DNA from: Macrosoma leucophasiata | Lineage: Eukaryota > Arthropoda > Insecta > Lepidoptera > Hedylidae | NCBI GenBank assembly: GCA_036365455.1 | Contig: JAWQUS010000026.1 | Coordinates: 14,340,001-14,404,000, forward strand | Reading direction: 5' to 3' | DNA: 64,000 nt | Shown: piece by piece, positions 11,491 to 24,385 of the stretch | Layout: each line of letters starts with the position of its first letter | Numbering within the stretch: the first letter of the stretch is position 1 | The notes under the pieces: generated by a model | Seen by the model: the letters and a program-made list of their open reading frames with translations, nothing else | Told to the model about the DNA's origin: nothing | Database searches by the model: none | Translations under genes and position numbers: made by a program

Positions 11491-14400
11491 TTATTGTTGT
11501 GCTGTTGTCACTGTGACCGCAGCCGCTGTGGCAGTTGAGACGGCCGTCGTAGTTTCTGAATTATCAGACCTAGATTGGAAACCTCCGTAGCGTTGGTCGT
11601 GGCCGTGGCCATGAATCGTCACACTGTGGTGAGGATAGTGAGTAACCCCTTCGTCTTCATCACGGTTACCCTCATGGTCTTCAAGTGGGTAGGGAGACGG
11701 ACTGTGGATGTATACGGGCACTTCCACAGGCACCCTGACTGGAACTCTCACGGGCACAGTGTACGGTACCGGCACTTTAATTGGGTAAGGCACTTTCTTC
11801 TCTACCGGATACGGTTTGGGCACGTAGATAGGCACCTTCTTTTCAACGTGGATCTTATGCGGCACCAACACTTCAACCGGTACTGGCACTTTCTTCTCTA
11901 TTTCGATCGGATAAGGTACTTTTTTCTCCACTCGTATGGGCACCGGATGAGGTACTTTTACCGGGTACGGCTGAGGGTACGGCACTTTGATTGGAATGTG
12001 TCTGACCACTTCGTACGGCTCTCTGACTTTCACTTCGACGGGGTAAGGCACTTTTGTTTCTACCGGATAAGGTTGGGGAACGAGGACTTTAACGGGTACA
12101 GGGTAAGGCACTCTTTTTTCTACTTCCACCGGTACGGGCACTGGTCTGTCAACCGGCACAGGGACTTGCACCTGGACTGGATAAGGCACTTTCCGTTCTA
12201 CTGGCACGGGTACCGGATGGGGTACTTTGACTTCTACGTGCTTCACTACCGGAACGTGGTGGATAATCGGGTACGGTTTGGGGACGTATTCTTTTTCAAC
12301 TACTTTGACAGGTACAGGTTGGGGCACTTGTACGTGAACGGGATAGGGTACTCGCTTCTCCACGGGAACGGGCACTGGCCTATCCACAACCTTTATCTTC
12401 TCAACCGGTACTGCTACCGCTACCTTTTTTTCTACAGGATACGGTTTCGCCACCTCAACTTTGTATGGAACTTTCACCTGTTTTTCGACAGTTTTAATGT
12501 ATCTGTGGTGGTGGTGGTGATGGTGATGTTTCACTTTTGTGACGACCTTTGGATGTCCGCTCCCTTCAGGTTGGAGGTCGCCAAAACCAAATCCCGAAGG
12601 GGAGCGCTGAAATTTCGAGCCGAGACCAGGGGACGTGAACTGATATGGGTTGAGTTGACGCTTTCTTTTACGAAAAAAAACCATCTTCTTCCTGGATATG
12701 CCTGACGCTTGACTGGGATCGGATAGTGGGAGTAATCCATATGATTGTAGGTACATTAGCTGTTTGTTCGATTCACCGGGGTCGTCGTTCGAGAAAAGAT
12801 CTGAGCGCCTACTTATACGAGTGGGTTTCTGTCGTGTCCTCTGCAGTTTAGTGTAGTGTGATGGAACGATAGGTACCCAATCATTTGCTCCTATTTTTTC
12901 GAAGATAGGTGTTTGTGGTGTCTCTGTTGTGGATTTAATTTTCGGTGCTCTCGTAACTCTGCGGTAGCCTCGCGTGGTTGGCTGTAGTGTAGAAGAGACG
13001 GGATTTTCTGTATATACAAGTCTTACTTTGTAATTACTTGCAGATATCTCCTGATCAGTCGAATTGTTGCTCGAATTCTTCGTTGTATTGTTTACTGCCA
13101 CTGTCGTGTTTAGCGCGGTCGCGTTCATTTTGTCCAAAATCCTTTTTGGCCATATTCTCTTGGTTCTCAAAAGTCTCTGCGTTGTAGTAGTGGGAACTGT
13201 AGTTGTAGTTGTGGTCGTGTTGGCTACCTTAGGAGGCTTAACAAAGTCTGCGCGGATTCCGTTAATAGTTTGGACTGGCATGCTGAATTTTGGACTCTGC
13301 GAGATGATGGGTTTGCCTGTTGATGCCGCGTAAACGAGTGGACGAGGAGGTTTCGTATAGTAATGGTTCCCGTGTGGAACAGAAATAACGTTTGTGTATT
13401 TGTAGACTCCGTTGTGTTGTATTTTTATTGGTTTATTTGTGTAGATGTGCCGCGGCGGCAGTTTTTGTACTGGACCGTGGTAGTTTGGTGGGAATGGATA
13501 AAATTTCTGTTTGTCTGGTGCAGTATTAATCGGCGGCTTACTTGGAGGCCTCTGTTCGGGTTTGAGTGTGTTATTTGTCTTTGGGTGGTTTGAGGGGGTC
13601 TGCGGCTGACTTGGTGGGGTCTTCGGCTGGCTTGGCAGGGTCTGTGGCTGGATTAGCAGGTTCTGTGGCTGGCTTGGCGGGGTCTGTGGGTTTCTCGGAG
13701 GGCTAACATACTTGGGCCCGTCGACAATGGTCACGGCTTTGGTTTTGGCCTCCTCGGCCACTTGGTCTGACTTGTCATCTTGTGTGGCGCCGCTCTCCTT
13801 GACGACGATCGCTAATGCAATGATCAGGAATGCCGTCTGAAAAAAAAAATTACGTGTTTATTTCTCATACCGTTCTTGCAGTTTTTTCGGAGTTTGACAT
13901 ATTTTATACGCTATATTTTCGGATTGAACATGGGTCTATTACAAAATCAACCTTCTATTTTTGTTAAAGGAGCTGGAAAGCGCTCACAGGCGTACAGAGT
14001 GCCTAGTGCGAGATTTGTATGGAATTGAAGGAGCGTCATCTAGCGGTGAATCGATGACGCTCCTTCAATTCCATACAAATCTGCGTTTACTCTTACGCGA
14101 TCGCGATCGACTAGGCACTCAGGACACAGGCAGGAAAATTAGGTGTTGGTGGCCTTGGTGGTTTTATGAAAATCGTAAACTTTCGCAGTAAGTTTCTACT
14201 TATTATGTTCAGCATATTATGCGTACCTGATGGTAGCGCCTTGGGGCTGTGGAATTTCTGAACAGTCGTTTGGTTTTCATTCAGTTTATCAAATCACATA
14301 GTTTTAAATAGTTTTCGTAAACTGATGCGTGTTTATCACTGTTAGTGGTTAATAGTATGGAATTTTGGAATCTTAAATTTTGTACGAAGGTTTGATGGCG

Positions 14401-17400
14401 ATTTTTAAGGACTTATTCATATGTTAACTTCTCTTTTTGAGTTTGTTTTTTTACACAACTAGGTACTCTAGGTATTTCTATTGTTATCAAAATTATCCTA
14501 TATTTTATAAATATATATTTCGTCTTTTTTGGGCGCTGTTACATAGGGAGCGTTCAAGTATTACGTAACGGAATTTTAAAACATTTTTACCTCCCCTCAC
14601 CCTCATGTAACGTGCAGTAACGTTGTTATGTACCCCTTTTACTAGATCTACTAAATACTGTAAGAATTGTCCATAGTAAATATTTTGCGCCAAATGGTGG
14701 TGTTCAGCACTATAAGTGTGTATAAGGTGAAGTTGTGATGTACGGCCCTGAATTTGCCGGCGCAGAGGTATAATGCATTGGGCCTCGAGACTGGTAACGC
14801 ATCTGCATTTTGACCTCTGTTCCCTGTGAGGTTGTCTATAGGCTGCAGTCATCACTTGATATCGATGTGAGCTGCATGCTTGTTTGTCACGTTGATTACA
14901 TAAAAATATATACATATACATGAATAAATTGATGAACTTGTATATGAATGAATATATATGTATATATATATATATAATATATGTGTATGCATGTATATAT
15001 AGGTTAGTTAATTAATTTAGTTAAATGGATGTGCAAATTATTTTAATATCGCTGTTGGCGTTCCACACTCTTTGCCTACCCCGAAAGGGACATGGCGTGA
15101 AGATACACACATACTTATATGAATTTGTCTTTACTTGCAAATTATGTATTTCAGAACGCATACTAGCTCTCTTATGTTCTGCACTCTAAAACATAAATTT
15201 CATAATTAACCTCTTATTGTACCTTAAAATTATACATTGCACTATCTGATTGTTTTGCGTATACTACATGATCGAAACTGGTTATCGACATGTATCGTAT
15301 TCTATGAATATGAAGTACATTGGAAATTAGCTACTAAGTTCTATTGCTTATAATTGAATATGCTTGGGCGAGATTCTTACCTTGCCGTAACACAGTTTCG
15401 ACTAGCACGGAAGGTAAAAAAATAATAATCTGTGTACCGCCAACTTATCAATTATTTCTTTTCATAAGTAATGATAATGTATCGCTTTTGTCGTTTTGTT
15501 ATTCACGAACTAAATGTACTTATGTAATAGGTATAATATGATTTTAAATAAATTTACTGTTTACTGTTTACTGTTTTTCTCCCTCTCAAAACGTTACGTA
15601 ACACCCAAAATGAGCATTTTTACCTATAAAAGTTTTTTCCCCTTTTTCCCTAATTTTAATTCCCTAATTTTTATTTAAATAAAAAATTGATACGCAACAA
15701 GATGTTAGAGCCCCTCCTGCCCCTGACGCCTCCTTCCCCCAACTTGCGTTACGTAATACTTGAACGCTCCCATAACTATAGTTACAGAAGAAGACTGAAA
15801 CTGAGAAGAAACGTGATAAGGAGACAGTTTTAAAAATTGGAAGGCGAGGGTACGCTTCAAACATGCAAAGCCTCGGCCAGTTGCTGGTAGGTACCTAAGT
15901 GTTACATTCAATAAAACTAGGAAATATCCTGTGTCTTATACATTATTGATTCGCTAATTCACAATGTGATCTCGAAATCAAGTGGGCAAGTGGTGCAAAC
16001 GATAAATATTTTATTAGAGGAAAGTGATAGCGTGCATTACGGACACGCGTTCTGCGGAAAGTTATTTCTGTTATGTTCCACAAACATTTACAAAAACTAC
16101 ACGTATGTGGCAGGCCCGATTTTTACTAGTGGTAGAGTTTCAGTGTAGGAGCTCGAGGGTGTAGGCATCACCGCATTACCTAATCAATCTGCCGCCAAAA
16201 TGGTAGTATTCAGCACTATCGTGTTCAGGTTAGATGGTATGTACGGCCCCGTAATGACTTATCACAGATACATAACAACTATGGTCTTATTTTGACCTCT
16301 GGTCTTTGTGTAAGTGTCTATAGGCTGCAGTCATCACTTAACATCAATGTGAACTGCATGCTTGTTTGCAATCTTCCTTGCATAAAAAAGACCCAATTGT
16401 GGTGGTTTTTTAAACTAAAAACAATTATGTTTATTAGTGGAAACTTACTATAACTCACATTATATTTTCTAAACTAACGCAAAATATTGTCAACAAAACC
16501 AGGCCCGCTTGCCCTGCTAGTTTAGTCCAGTGCTAGCTTCAAAAAATATCTAGGTTTCTTCCTGGACTGAACTACCGTCACATACCATTAAGAAACTATT
16601 CGTGCTAAGCAAGCAGCGCTTTACAAAATAACACTTTACGGTATTATTTTTATCAGATTTCTTATGTGTAATCCTGTATCCATGTAACACATTATCGGCA
16701 AACTCCGAGGGTGGCACTGGGATTTTATTAAATTGGTATTCATTAATACCTATTGGATTATTATTTTAAGTCATTTACTATACACGTGTAGAGGAGGTGA
16801 TTTGAGAGGTATTTAATTAAAGTCGGCGGACGCATACGCAGATGACGTCTGCAGATGCATCTGTCGACGTGTAGTGCCGGCATTAGAAACTAATACATAA
16901 ACATTTCGCAATCATATCTTGTTTTATGATTGTTGTGACGCTAGATCAGCCAATAGATGGGTGTTTGTCTTATGTGTTGGGTGTACAACGGCACCCATGA
17001 AACAGGTTTATAGGTACCCAGTGTGGGGCTGTGAATGTAGGCGTGTTTTTTAAATGTTTTTTTTTATCTCTTTATTTAAGATAATCATCGAGTTTATAGT
17101 AGGTATTTTTACATAGTGTGCGTTTGATATATTAATATGCTTTGAATTTACAGAAAGAAAGTAAGAAAATGATTTTATTTCGGATAGATCTTTACAGATA
17201 GATATCATCGTAGTCGATATTAGTCGATAGTCGAAAATATCGATAATACCTACTACTGTCGGTAAGTTTCGAAGTTGAATGAAAACTTAATACGTCCCAC
17301 TGCTGGGTACGAGTCTCTGCCCTTCTTGGAGGGAGGCCTATGCCTAGGAGAAATGGAAACTTATTAGAAAATAATTATGATGGACGTGTAAATTAATTGA

Positions 17401-19321
17401 CTGAAACGAAGGAATGAGACATTGAGTAAATACCGTAAATACACAGACGACTTATCCATTTCAATATTCATGAATCACAACTAGTGATATCACTGCAATT
17501 ATCACTGATAGCATTCCTTATATGACAACTTGCAGTTAGATTTGTATTTTTTAAACTATCGTTGTTGGGTGAGTGACACTCACGCTATGTTATTTATTAG
17601 GAGGTGATGTTGTTAACGTGTTTTCATTTATCCCTACTAATATATATATATATAAATGCGAAAGTAACTCTGTCTGACTGTCTGTCTGTCTGTTACCTTT
17701 TCACGTCCAAACGACTGAACCGATTTTATTGAAATTTGGTACAGAGATAGAGCTGACTTTGAGAAAGAACATAGGCTACTTAGTTATTTATAAAACGACA
17801 TCCACGCGGGCGAAGCCGCGAGCAACAGCTAGTTGAACATAACTTCTCTCTTAACCCGTCAGCTTGCGAGAAAAATATGACAATAGGGTATATGACTTAT
17901 ATTTATTTAATTGTATGTATGTATCTTAACGCCAGGTCTCTAACGGGGGAGGCAGAGAGTGTAGAGCGCCAGACATCCCGGTCCTGACATACCTCTCGTG
18001 CCTCATCTACCTTCATCATTCTCTACCTTATTTAATTGTGATTTCTAAAAGTATAAGAAATGTTAGTAAATATCGTCATTGGAGTCACTAGTTTATAACT
18101 AATAGTTTTTGAGATATCACCCTTCGAAAGTTGCAAATTATGAAATGATCTCAAACGGCTCATACAAAATTACAGGTACAGTACAGGCTTGTGACGTCAT
18201 ACATTCGTATGCACCTACGAAATCAATGACCAATTCAAGAAATCTTAAAACATCTTCGTTTAGATTGCGTTTTTGTAAATAGTTTGCATAGTAAAAGTCG
18301 TTGGGATTTGTACAAGGAATCTAATACTGTTATTATTTTTAAAGTAAATAAAAAAAAACTTATTTATTTTATAACTGTTTTACAATAATGCACCGATTTT
18401 AATAATTTATATTTTCATACTTTTTATTTCCATGTTACTTTCGGACCATGACATTAAAAAAAAATTACACATTGTCAAATCAAATATATTTTATGTAACC
18501 TTAGTGATTACAAAGAGTATACAAATACTACGTAAGATATTTAATTGATTTTGTTCATTCACCGTTGGCGTCCTCTCTTATCTTGCCGGGTTAATATTAA
18601 ATTGATTTATCAACTTAATTCCTTTATTTATTTAATAATCGCATTACAATCTCAATGTAAAATTAAAACATGAAACATGGTGTAGTAATGAAGTCAACTC
18701 AGCAGAATTTATTTACAATTTTTAATAGACTACAATATAAAAAGATCTATCTAGTGGCGAAAAGATGAACTCTCTTTGAGAGGTTTTCGAATTCAGATTC
18801 AGAAACAATGATAATTATCCAAAGATTTTAATGTATTATTTTCAATAGGTAGTCAAAGCAGATTTAATTAATTAATTAAAAATTAGGTAGGTACGTAAAA
18901 ATAAAACAACGTTCTGTCTTGATAATGCCTTAAATGACCGGCCAGTTAGACTAAGAAAATACCTATAAAATAAGAATTAACTATAACAAGTTTAATGGTT
19001 TTTAAGTATGTTATCCAGCTACGTAAGTTAAATATATTATTATCACAGTTATGTAGTGCTACCTATTTATATTTACAAACCACAGTCCTTTTAAGCCACA
19101 ACAATCCAGTCAGCCAATTCTGTTGTTTATCACAGTCCTTGTAAATCAAGTACAAATACACTTCACAAACATTTTAACTCCTTAGTAAAAATATATATAC
19201 CACGTTCACTTCACACTCACTTTAAAAAACCGAACAAAAACCGCGCGAAATTCAAATTTAAGCGCCCGAACCTCCCGAATTTTTTTAACCGTAGTGATGT
19301 ACCTACCGATAGGAGTTGCAT
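11491..19321 (-). CDS. Secreted Pro/Val-rich repeat protein, cuticle-like, complete (786 aa)
   Basis: The large exon (13836-11491) opens at a TTTTTTTTTCAG acceptor and has no start codon near its 5' end. A tiny upstream coding segment at 19321-19307 (MQLLS, donor GTAGGT, phase 0) completes a good signal peptide, MQLLSTAFLIIALAIVV. Then come: a proline-rich zone of TPPSQPQ repeats; a Thr/Asn-rich zone with many N-glycosylation sites; basic sites (SRRSD, RKRKRQ) that could be cleaved by furin; a run of eight His; and about 270 residues of VPVPVEKKVPYPV-type repeats. The tail is His-, Asp- and Thr-rich. This is the style of insect low-complexity cuticular proteins, presumably secreted to cuticle. 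No chitin-binding RR consensus is seen, and the exact family is uncertain. The long + frame at 11575-12705 is its shadow. Confidence 0.85.
13995..14135. repeat. Inverted repeat (hairpin) in the cuticle-like gene intron
   Basis: Arm GATTTGTATGGAATTGAAGG...GCGTCATC (14012-14041) pairs with 14053-14082, and the outer GTGCCTAG pairs with CTAGGCAC. It is MITE-like. The remainder of the 5.47-kb intron holds repeats and AT-rich DNA; no other exon was found. Confidence 0.6.
14692..14907 (+). mobile_element. BMC1-like retroposon, 5'-truncated
   Basis: It begins at the AAATGGTGGTGTTCAGCAC landmark and ends GATTACATAAAAATA; diverged. Confidence 0.75.
15060..15112 (+). repeat. 3'-end fragment of an RTE-like LINE
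   Basis: TTTGCCTACCCCGAAAGGGA then GGCGTGAAGATACACACATA. It matches the 3' termini at 24386, 49886 (both -) and 62145 (+). Confidence 0.55.
16125..16388 (+). mobile_element. BMC1-like short retroposon
   Basis: Starts ACTAGTGGTAGAGTTTCAG and ends TTGCATAAAAAAG; lies antisense within the intron of the cuticle-like gene. Confidence 0.8.
16975..17043 (+). repeat. SINE body fragment (CAACGGCACCC family)
   Basis: Same block as 2572-2642 and 26400-26470. Confidence 0.5.
17290..17350 (-). repeat. Tail fragment of 5S-type SINE/LINE (CCCAGCAGTGGGACG)
   Basis: On the - strand it ends CCCAGCAGTGGGACGTATTAAG, the shared tail of the 5S-derived SINEs at 33539 and 47727. Confidence 0.5.
17639..17832 (+). 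mobile_element. Helitron-like (Lep1-type) non-autonomous element
   Basis: It has a GCGAAAGTAACTCTGTCTG head, a CTGAACCGATTTTATTGAAAT middle, and an end hairpin GCGGGCGAAGCCGC followed by GAGCAACAGCTAG. The CTAG end after a hairpin is the Helitron signature. It was flanked by an (AT)n run at the 5' side. Confidence 0.65.
17935..18030 (-). repeat. 3'-end fragment of an RTE-like LINE
   Basis: GTCTCTAACGGGGGAGGCAG and AGAGCGCCAGACATCCCGG match the LINE end at 49902-49980. Confidence 0.6.
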
Positions 19322-19378
19322 ATTGTGACGGCGGCCGGACTGGCGAACGTAATGATGGGCGCAAGGAAGCGTTAAACA

Positions 19379-19386
19379 CTTATATA
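19379..19386 (-). promoter_or_regulatory. TATA box of the cuticle-like gene
   Basis: TATATAAG on the - strand lies 58-65 bases upstream of the ATG at 19321. An arthropod initiator-like TCATT sits 31-33 bases downstream (19351-19355), giving a 5' UTR of roughly 30 bases. Inferred from spacing. Confidence 0.6.
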
Positions 19387-19689
19387 GCATTCGTGTAATG
19401 GGTGGTTAGATATGTCGGGACGCCAACTTTCTCTGCCAAATCAGCCACTAATTATAACGCGCGGGTCCCATGTCCATGGCCTCTGAAGGTCCTTCTATGG
19501 ACATCTGTTCAGAATAGAGTTTCTCAAATTTGTATCTTCGAATTGCTTAGGATCTAATATTATTATTATAGTAAATTATTATGATCCATGAATCATAATA
19601 ATTTACTTGTTAAATAAAACATTTTTATAATGGCTAATGCTAATGTAATACAGACGAAAGACATTAAAACTAGAAGAATAACTTCCTCA

Positions 19690-19975
19690 GTAGCTTAGTG
19701 GTAGTAGGCCACTATTTCTATAGCTGGGTATATTCCTGGGTTCGATTCCCAGGTCGACGCTATCAGAGATAGAGGTGTCAATTCTTTTACATAATTCTAA
19801 TATTTATCTCTGGTTCTATTGGGTTTATACGCCCGGAGACGTCAACAGGCTCGCCACTTGTTAAATGGGTCAAAACGTAACCGGCAAATCGTGGCTGTTT
19901 GCATGTATGCTTGAATGCATGCCTTTACCTCTACCTACCCCTTCGGAGATTACAGGTATAAAGTTACGTTTCGGC
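19690..19975 (+). mobile_element. tRNA-headed SINE
   Basis: The head has an A-box-like TAGCTTAGTGGTAGTAGG and a B box GGTTCGATTCC. The body reads TATCAGAGATAGAGG...CCCGGAGACGTCAACAGG. The tail reads CTACCCCTTCGGAGATTAC. Same family as 20950-21256 and (inverted) 25672-25885. Confidence 0.7.
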
Positions 19976-20479
19976 TCGGTTACATAAGCCGTGGTCGGAC
20001 AGTCCGTCCTCGACCACTTGATTCGTAAAATCAGTAAAATGATAAAGAATTTTATGAAGAAGTAGGTAGGTACATGAAATCAAGAGAACTCGGTCAGAGA
20101 ATACTGTAATAATTGTAATAATACTACGTAAGAGATGTGCTCTAATAGCTTATCCTGTCGCCTAATATTCTAACAGACAAAAATATTCTGTCGCGTGAAA
20201 TAATTCTTGAAATAGACTCGTAATGTTCCTCATTATCAAGTCTATGTACTATCAGACAGGGTCGGACTGAAACGCAGGGGCCCAGTTGGCTCCACCTACA
20301 AGCCGGAGCCCAAGACTGGGTTGTGTTAGCTAGAGGGAATACCCACGAGGTAAGATCCATAAGCCAGGCTCAAGGGGCCAGTAGTAGTAGGTATGTGGCT
20401 ATCCCGACGCTACTACCAGGGAATATAATTTAATTGTAATATTTTTATTTTTCGTAATAACACATGCGAGTGCACTTTA

Positions 20480-20580
20480 AACGGTAAAGCAGCTGGACTG
20501 GTTATCCTGAGGTCGCAGGTTCGATTCCTGCCCGAAGTCAAAATTTTCATTCCCATTTTTCTTTATTTTCTAACATAATT
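20480..20580 (+). repeat. tRNA-like SINE fragment (GCAGCTGGACTGG family)
   Basis: TAAAGCAGCTGGACTGG, a B box GGTTCGATTCC and GCCCGAAGTCAAAATTTTC, as at 9365-9480. Confidence 0.55.
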
Positions 20581-20724
20581 TAAGTAAGGCGGTAATAAAT
20601 TTCATGCATTATTTCATTTTGTTAAGCGGAGAGTTCCCTGACATGACATTGAGATGACTTTGAGCCGCACACAGGGGCCTACCTATTTACCTTAGGGCCA
20701 CGTACGCCATGGTCTAGGGTGGCA

Positions 20725-21308
20725 AGCCATGAAAGTGGCAAGCAATGAAGCAGTTCACATTGATGTTAAGTGATGACTGCAGCCTATAGACACCCACACA
20801 AGACCAAGGTCAAAATGCAGATGCGTTACCACTCCTGAGGCCTAAGGTGTTATGCCTCTGTGAAGGAAATTACAGGGCCGTACATTACCACCTGACCGGA
20901 ACACGATAGTGCTGAACACTACCATTTAGCGGCAAGTATATTAGGTAACTGCCTCGGTAGTCTAGTGGTAGCAGGCCACTACTACTACGCTGAGGTCCTG
21001 GGTTCGATTCCCGGGTAGGCGGTTATCAGAGATAATGGTTTTAAAGTCCTTTATCTTTGGTTCTATCGGGATTTTTCCATTTTTTGGAAATTTCCCAGTA
21101 CCTCGAAGTTTGGTAATGTGCCCGGAGTTGGCAACAGGCTCGCCACCTGTTACATGGGCCAAAACGTAACCGGCGAATCGTGGGTGTTTGCATGTATGCT
21201 TGAATGCATGCATTAACCTCTGCCTACCCCTTCGGGGATTACAGACGTGAAGTTACGTATGCGGTGGTGCCTACGCCCGCGAGCTCCGTCACTGGAACTC
21301 TACCACCA
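20725..21308 (-). mobile_element. BMC1-like retroposon interrupted by a SINE
   Basis: The copy is split: 20725-20949 and 21257-21308. The join would restore TATTAGGTAATGCGGTGG. The break is filled by the tRNA-headed SINE at 20950-21256. Confidence 0.8.
20950..21256 (+). mobile_element. tRNA-headed SINE, full length
   Basis: It begins TGCCTCGGTAGTCTAGTGG (A-box region), with a perfect B box GGTTCGATTCC at 21001-21011. The body runs through GATAATGG...GGCAACAGGCTCGCC and the tail ends CCCCTTCGGGGATTACAGAC-GTGAAGTTACGT. The head resembles tRNA-Glu/Asp/Gly types. It is inserted in a BMC1-like copy, so the SINE is younger. Confidence 0.75.
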
Positions 21309-21850
21309 ACCAGGTTTCCATTACTAATTCCTCCTTCTCCCTCTCAGCCCACTAAACATACCTGAGTCAGATATAAACATATATGGAAGGTGGGATGACG
21401 AGCAGTAGTAGCTATCATGACTACTATGTAAATGTGTACATGTTTGTGCGCATTACCGATTAGCAGATTTTATTCATGTCAACGTCATGGTTAAATTTCT
21501 CGTTCAATCTCTCCCCTCATTTCCTTCGTTACAAAATGTCCCACCGCATCAAGTTTCACGATCGCACTGAGAATTTATCGGATGTGCGGCGGTGAATACA
21601 ACTTGATATCACATCATCTTTTAATTTAGGCGTTATTTATTTCGGCAAATACGAAACAAGCAAACCTCTGTAGATCCCATTCACATTATTCTATGAAAAG
21701 CAAGAAGTTTATGTAAGTCCTCAGCTCCCTGCTTGACCCTACGAGAAGCAAATTGTTTCTAAGCCCTCACCCACCGGTTGCTTGATCCAGCTCGACCCAA
21801 CTGAGGACAGATTTTTTTTTTAAGAATGCCCATTTTTATGGTAAAGTAGT

Positions 21851-22330
21851 CCTAAAATGAGCCTGGGTTGCACCACGACTTTTATTTATTTATTTAATCT
21901 TTATTGCCACAAAAAAAAATTGCAACAAATGGCGGACTTAACGCTAAGAGCGCTCTCTACCAGTCAACCATTGGTAGTGAAGAGAAAAATCGTAGGCGGT
22001 AGTAGATTAAACAACAAAAAAAAATTAACACAACAAAAAAAAGCAACTTAATACACTAAAAATTATCCATATAATTATGTTAATAGAATAAAATATATTT
22101 AAGTATATATACATATTATTTAAATACATATCTATACATAAATTAATAAATATATACACAACAATATATATACAATTATACATACATGCAAATATGATAT
22201 AAATACAAAATATTATGACGATTTGAAAACTTTATGACTGAAAATGAGCCTTAACACACTTTAACTAAAGTTAGAGCAGGATGTGAAATGTTACAACTTT
22301 AACAAAGATCGTGGTGTAACCCAGGCTAAT
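21851..22330. repeat. MITE with AGCCTGGGTT(G/A)CACCACGA inverted ends
   Basis: GAGCCTGGGTTGCACCACGA at 21859-21880 is inverted as TCGTGGTGTAACCCAGGCT near 22309-22328. The interior is AT-rich with TATATACA-like repeats and no gene. Confidence 0.65.
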
Positions 22331-22462
22331 AATAATCCTAATCGTCAGTTGCCTATCTAAAAAAATTAGGTATTTGGTATTAGTGACCTGACCGTGACCT
22401 ATATCAACAACTGTTTTCCAACTGCAAGAATAATATCAATTCAGATTATATTTTCATTTAAG

Positions 22463-22750
22463 TTTTTTTTTTTATGTAATGGGCTTGGCAAACAAGCGTG
22501 CAGTTCACATTGATGTTAAGTGATGACTGCAGCCTATAGACACCCACATGAAGACCAAGGTCAAAATGCAGATGCGTTACCACTCCTGAGGCCTAAGGTG
22601 TTATGCCTCTGTGCCGGAAATTACAGGGCCGTACATTACCACCTGACCGGAACACGATAGTGCTGAACACTACCATTTAGCGGCAAGTATATTAGGTAAT
22701 GCGATGGTGCCTACGCCCGCGAGCTCCGTCACTGAAGCTCTACCACCAGT
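22463..22750 (-). mobile_element. BMC1-like short retroposon, full length
   Basis: From TTTTTTTTTTATGTAAT to CTCTACCACCAGTGA with all landmarks; close to family consensus. Confidence 0.85.
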
Positions 22751-23392
22751 GAAGTATTAAACATTTTACGATAGAACCCTTGATATTATGCAGATGTCGT
22801 TCTCGACTTTGGTTTTTACTTAAAAGGCACACACGACACGGTATTGAGGGTCCGACAGAAAGGGTGGGCGTGGCCTCGCGCCGGTTTGGCGCTTATTACA
22901 CTATCCGGTCGACAACGCCCTAACTCAATCACAGTACAAATACACGGGCCGCTCCGGTCGCCCTAATTAGGGCCCTAACTCCCTAAATGTTATTACACTA
23001 CCCTGACCCTCGCTATCGTACCCTGAATACCATGCCGTGTAATAAGTCCTTTAATAAAACAGTAAATCAAGCATTTTACAGCGTAAGCACGCTTAACCAC
23101 ACATCAGCAGCCATATACCACAAAAATTCAAATCGAAGTGTACGTAACGAAGTAATTACTCACGTTTATTTATTTCCCGCTAATTCAGTGGGTTATCCAA
23201 CAATGCAATAAAAATATGTACCGAATAGTATGTCTGTTGCCAATTTCCTATTTCCGTTCTTCCGTATTATGCTAATAGTAAAAATAATCAATAGTTATGC
23301 AACTGTAACAATGCCTGCACGCAAATTTAACGCTACAAATGCGTCACGACACTCACGACCACGCGGGTCCTCGGAAGGACTTTAAGAACCTA

Positions 23393-23485
23393 AGGTTCGA
23401 TTGCACCAAATGTTTGTTAAAGACAAAGTTAATGCAAAATTTAACATTAACCTTAACTTTGACAAATATTTTGGTGCAACCGAAT
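23393..23485. repeat. Short palindromic MITE (GGTTGCACCAAA ends)
   Basis: GGTTCGATTGCACCAAATGT pairs with its inverted counterpart around 23462-23485. The arms contain TTTGTTAAAGACAAAGTTAA. Confidence 0.6.
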
Positions 23486-23701
23486 GTGTTAAGTATAATA
23501 AGTCAATAGTTAAATGTCAAGCGACTAGATTTATTGGTAGGTAATAGTAGGGGAGCCCTGAGAGGATTTTTGAATTTACTCCAGCGCATCAGATTAAGAT
23601 ATAGGAGATACCTTGCACCCAATTCAGTACTACTAAGATTTCCATAAAGAGCCGAACTCTTAGGGCTTCCGCCACAAGCTTGCCTCGCATCCAAATCGTC
23701 A

Positions 23702-23993
23702 TATTTTTTTTTATGTAATCGAAGTGGCAAACTAGCGTGCAGTTCACATTGATGTTAAGTGATGACTGCAGCCTATAGACACCCACACAAAGACCAAGGG
23801 CAAAATGCAGATGCGTTACCACTCCTGAGGCCTAAGGTGGTATGCCTCTGTGCCGGAAATTATAGGGCCGTACATTACCACCTGACCGGGACACGATAGT
23901 GCTGAACACTACCATTTAGCGGCAAGTAATCGGTGGTCGGCGGTTAAATAGGTAATCCGGTGGTTCCTACATCCGCGAGCTCCGTCACTCACA
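23702..23993 (-). mobile_element. BMC1-like short retroposon, full length, small insertion
   Basis: Complete except for an extra ~20-base segment (CGGTGGTCGGCGGTTAAAT) after GGCAAGTA and a changed 5' end. Inverted flanks at 23585-23625 and 24325-24365 (AGATACCTTGCACCC) suggest it sits inside an older TIR element. Confidence 0.8.
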
Positions 23994-24385
23994 GACACAC
24001 ACTCCGTCACAGTTGGAAAACAGTTGTCGATATAGGTCACGGTCAGGTTACCAATTCCAAATACCTAAGTTTTCAGATACTCTGACATTATTGAGTTATC
24101 ATTCACCTTCATTTTTGAAAGATTCAAATGTTTTTGAAAAAGGCGCGGCATCAACTCATGGGTCAAGAGCATGTCAGATATTCCGAAAGGGTGTTAAATG
24201 TGCCCACTGCTCCTATCCAAAATTCAGACGATTTGGAAGATAGTAGCGACCTTTTTAATTTTTTAAAGGGCTCCCCTTCGGGCGCATCTCTACATACAAA
24301 CTTTAGATTTAGTGGAGGTAACCAACAGGGTGCAAGGTATCTCCCATATCTTAATATGACGCGCTCGAATAAATAGAAAACTAGT

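Noticed and set aside
11575..12705. 376-codon open frame on the + strand
   Set aside because: It is the antisense shadow of the VPVPV repeat region of the - strand gene; His/Tyr/Arg-rich composition comes from the complement of Val/Pro codons.
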